From assembly GCA_033807775.1 (NCBI GenBank), contig CM066313.1, positions 59,938,484-60,002,483 of the forward strand: a stretch of 64,000 nt of DNA, written 5' to 3'. Below the pieces are notes generated by a model, which was given only the letters and a program-made list of their open reading frames with translations, made no database searches and had not been told where the DNA came from. The stretch is from Saussurea involucrata (lineage: Eukaryota > Streptophyta > Magnoliopsida > Asterales > Asteraceae). This document shows, in pieces, positions 63,101 through 64,000 of the stretch (its first letter is position 1; every line of letters starts with the position of its first letter). A program made the translations under genes and the position numbers.

Positions 63101-64000
63101 GGAAGGTTAAGGAAGAAAAAGAACCACTTTTGATACTTACTTATGAACCAGAAGATCAAGGTGTTGGATTTACTGAAGAAGAGGTTGATATTTTGTCAGA
63201 GATATATGGGCCACAAACTCCTGAAGAAATTATCCTTAGCCCTGTTCACTCACCCGAATATATCTCAACCACTTTGATTTCAGATCAACCTTCTATTACA
63301 CCTATAACCATTAACCTTAACCAATCTACTTCAACTCATACCACTACACCAATATCTGAATCAATTCCACCTTCTGAATCCATTCCTATTCAACCTGAAT
63401 CACAACCTTACAATAATCCATTCTTTAAAGAACCTAAACCTGAAGATTCTGAACCTCCATCTTCTGCACATTCTATACCACCTGTTAATCCTATCCATGA
63501 CGAAGCTGGTCCTTCCATTACAGCTGATCAACCTGGTCCATCATCCTCACGAAGCAGAAAATTTACTGAACTCGAACAGCGTGAAAGAACTTTGTATTTG
63601 AGAACACCATTCTTAGAAGAGTCTGAAAGAAGACTGTTTGTGCACAGAATCAGAAGTTTGAATCCCTATGCCGTGTTGGGAATTACTGATCCGACAGGCG
63701 AATACAAGTTCGAGTATATGTATTTTCTGAGAGACAAGTGCCAAAAGAAAAGAGAGGTGAGGAGCAAGAAGTTGATTGTGTCTATAAAGGAGGTAACAGC
63801 TAGATTGTATTACAAATTGTGGTATCCAGAGTTTTTAGTTCAGAGACAGGATTGTAGAGATTACAGGTTCACTGAAGCTGATTTCTGTCATTTAACCATG
63901 GAAGATTTTGAGTTCTTGTATCATCATTTCAGAGATCTTCAGATCAGAAGGGAAAACGTAACTCTTGCACTGAATGCCATCAAAAGATTTTTGAGAAGAC
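60163..64000 (+). pseudogene. env-like ORF of element F, open at the window end
   Basis: ATG at 60163 (MVNQEEQSHIQGF), 5 bp after the putative acceptor. The N-terminal domain has MGYTGNL, IINRCLSAKHAGTNSA, LHVDYAAIFWHEL and YIPYMRFLQII (60670-60965). A Ser/Thr/acid-rich middle and coiled coil (62460-62760) follow, then an acidic region, a Pro/Ser-rich stretch (63240-63560) and the C-terminal domain with YYKLWYPEF, FTEADFCHL and DFEFLYHHFR (63810-63945). An 8-bp loss near 60330 and a 29-bp tandem duplication (about 60463-60520) cancel in frame. Only two stops interrupt it, TGA at 61105-61107 and TAG at 61147-61149. From 61150 it is open for 950 codons to the edge. No membrane segment or signal peptide seen. 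G shows how the missing end should look. Confidence 0.8.

Larger units (their letters stand above)
48758..64000 (+). mobile_element. Element F: Sirevirus of the A family, runs past the window end
   Basis: LTR, PBS, leader, gag, middle ORF, pol, 3.2-kb spacer and env-like ORF. It inserted into exon 1 of the env-like ORF of E; the 5 bp before the LTR are AAATT. More complete than A, but gag and pol carry several 1-bp indels and stops. The 3' LTR lies outside the window, so age cannot be estimated from it. Confidence 0.9.

Overview
The window is a block of nested plant retrotransposons. I see no host protein-coding gene. The tRNA-iMet-type primer-binding sites, the Ty1/copia pol order (protease, integrase, reverse transcriptase, RNase H) and a long ORF after pol place most of it in the Sirevirus (SIRE/Maximus) lineage of a eudicot with a large, repeat-rich genome. 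The C-terminal domain of the post-pol ORF resembles a protein type I associate with Asteraceae retroelements. That host assignment is inference only.

Layout, with element names used below. 1-2289: leader, PBS and 5' LTR of element H (minus). 2290-2434: scrap of a C-family LTR. 2435-3794: Ty3/gypsy-type LTR fragment T1 with 41-bp tandem repeats. 3795-5685: 3' end of element G (env-like fragment, PPT, LTR). 5686-7082: AT-rich DNA without recognisable content. 7083-9842: second gypsy-type LTR, T2. About 10.3-14.1 kb: a deleted, probably non-autonomous Athila-like element K with a tRNA-Asp-type PBS, carrying an intact SINE (10503-10689) with 15-bp target-site duplications. 14139-14599: LTR fragment L, interrupted by element A. 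14600-26551: element A (plus, Sirevirus, 3' end missing). 26552-29656: element B (plus, fragment from gag to integrase). 29726-42638: element C (minus, complete with two LTRs). 42639-44003: end of element D (minus). 44004-48757: 3' half of element E (minus, same family as C). 48758-64000: element F (plus, same family as A), running past the window edge.

All coding copies are broken by stops and frameshifts, so none can move on its own. The best preserved reading frame is the post-pol (env-like) ORF of F. It is open for 950 codons from 61150 to the window end.

Comparing copies gives the main observations. (1) Noncoding parts of the A/F/H family carry exact 31-bp-period arrays. Each unit can form a hairpin, and the stems of A and F differ in sequence while staying paired. 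(2) The env-like ORF looks like a separate transcription unit, with a TATA box, a short exon, a GT-AG leader intron and then the ORF. In C a TGACGTCA box lies upstream of the TATA box. (3) In the C/E family the env-like ORF is split by a small phase-0 intron found in both copies. (4) Three copies keep the same in-frame TAA in gag, and the protease is preceded by an acceptor-like site, usually in the -1 frame. Together these suggest that splicing, not only stop-codon bypass, may organise expression in these elements.
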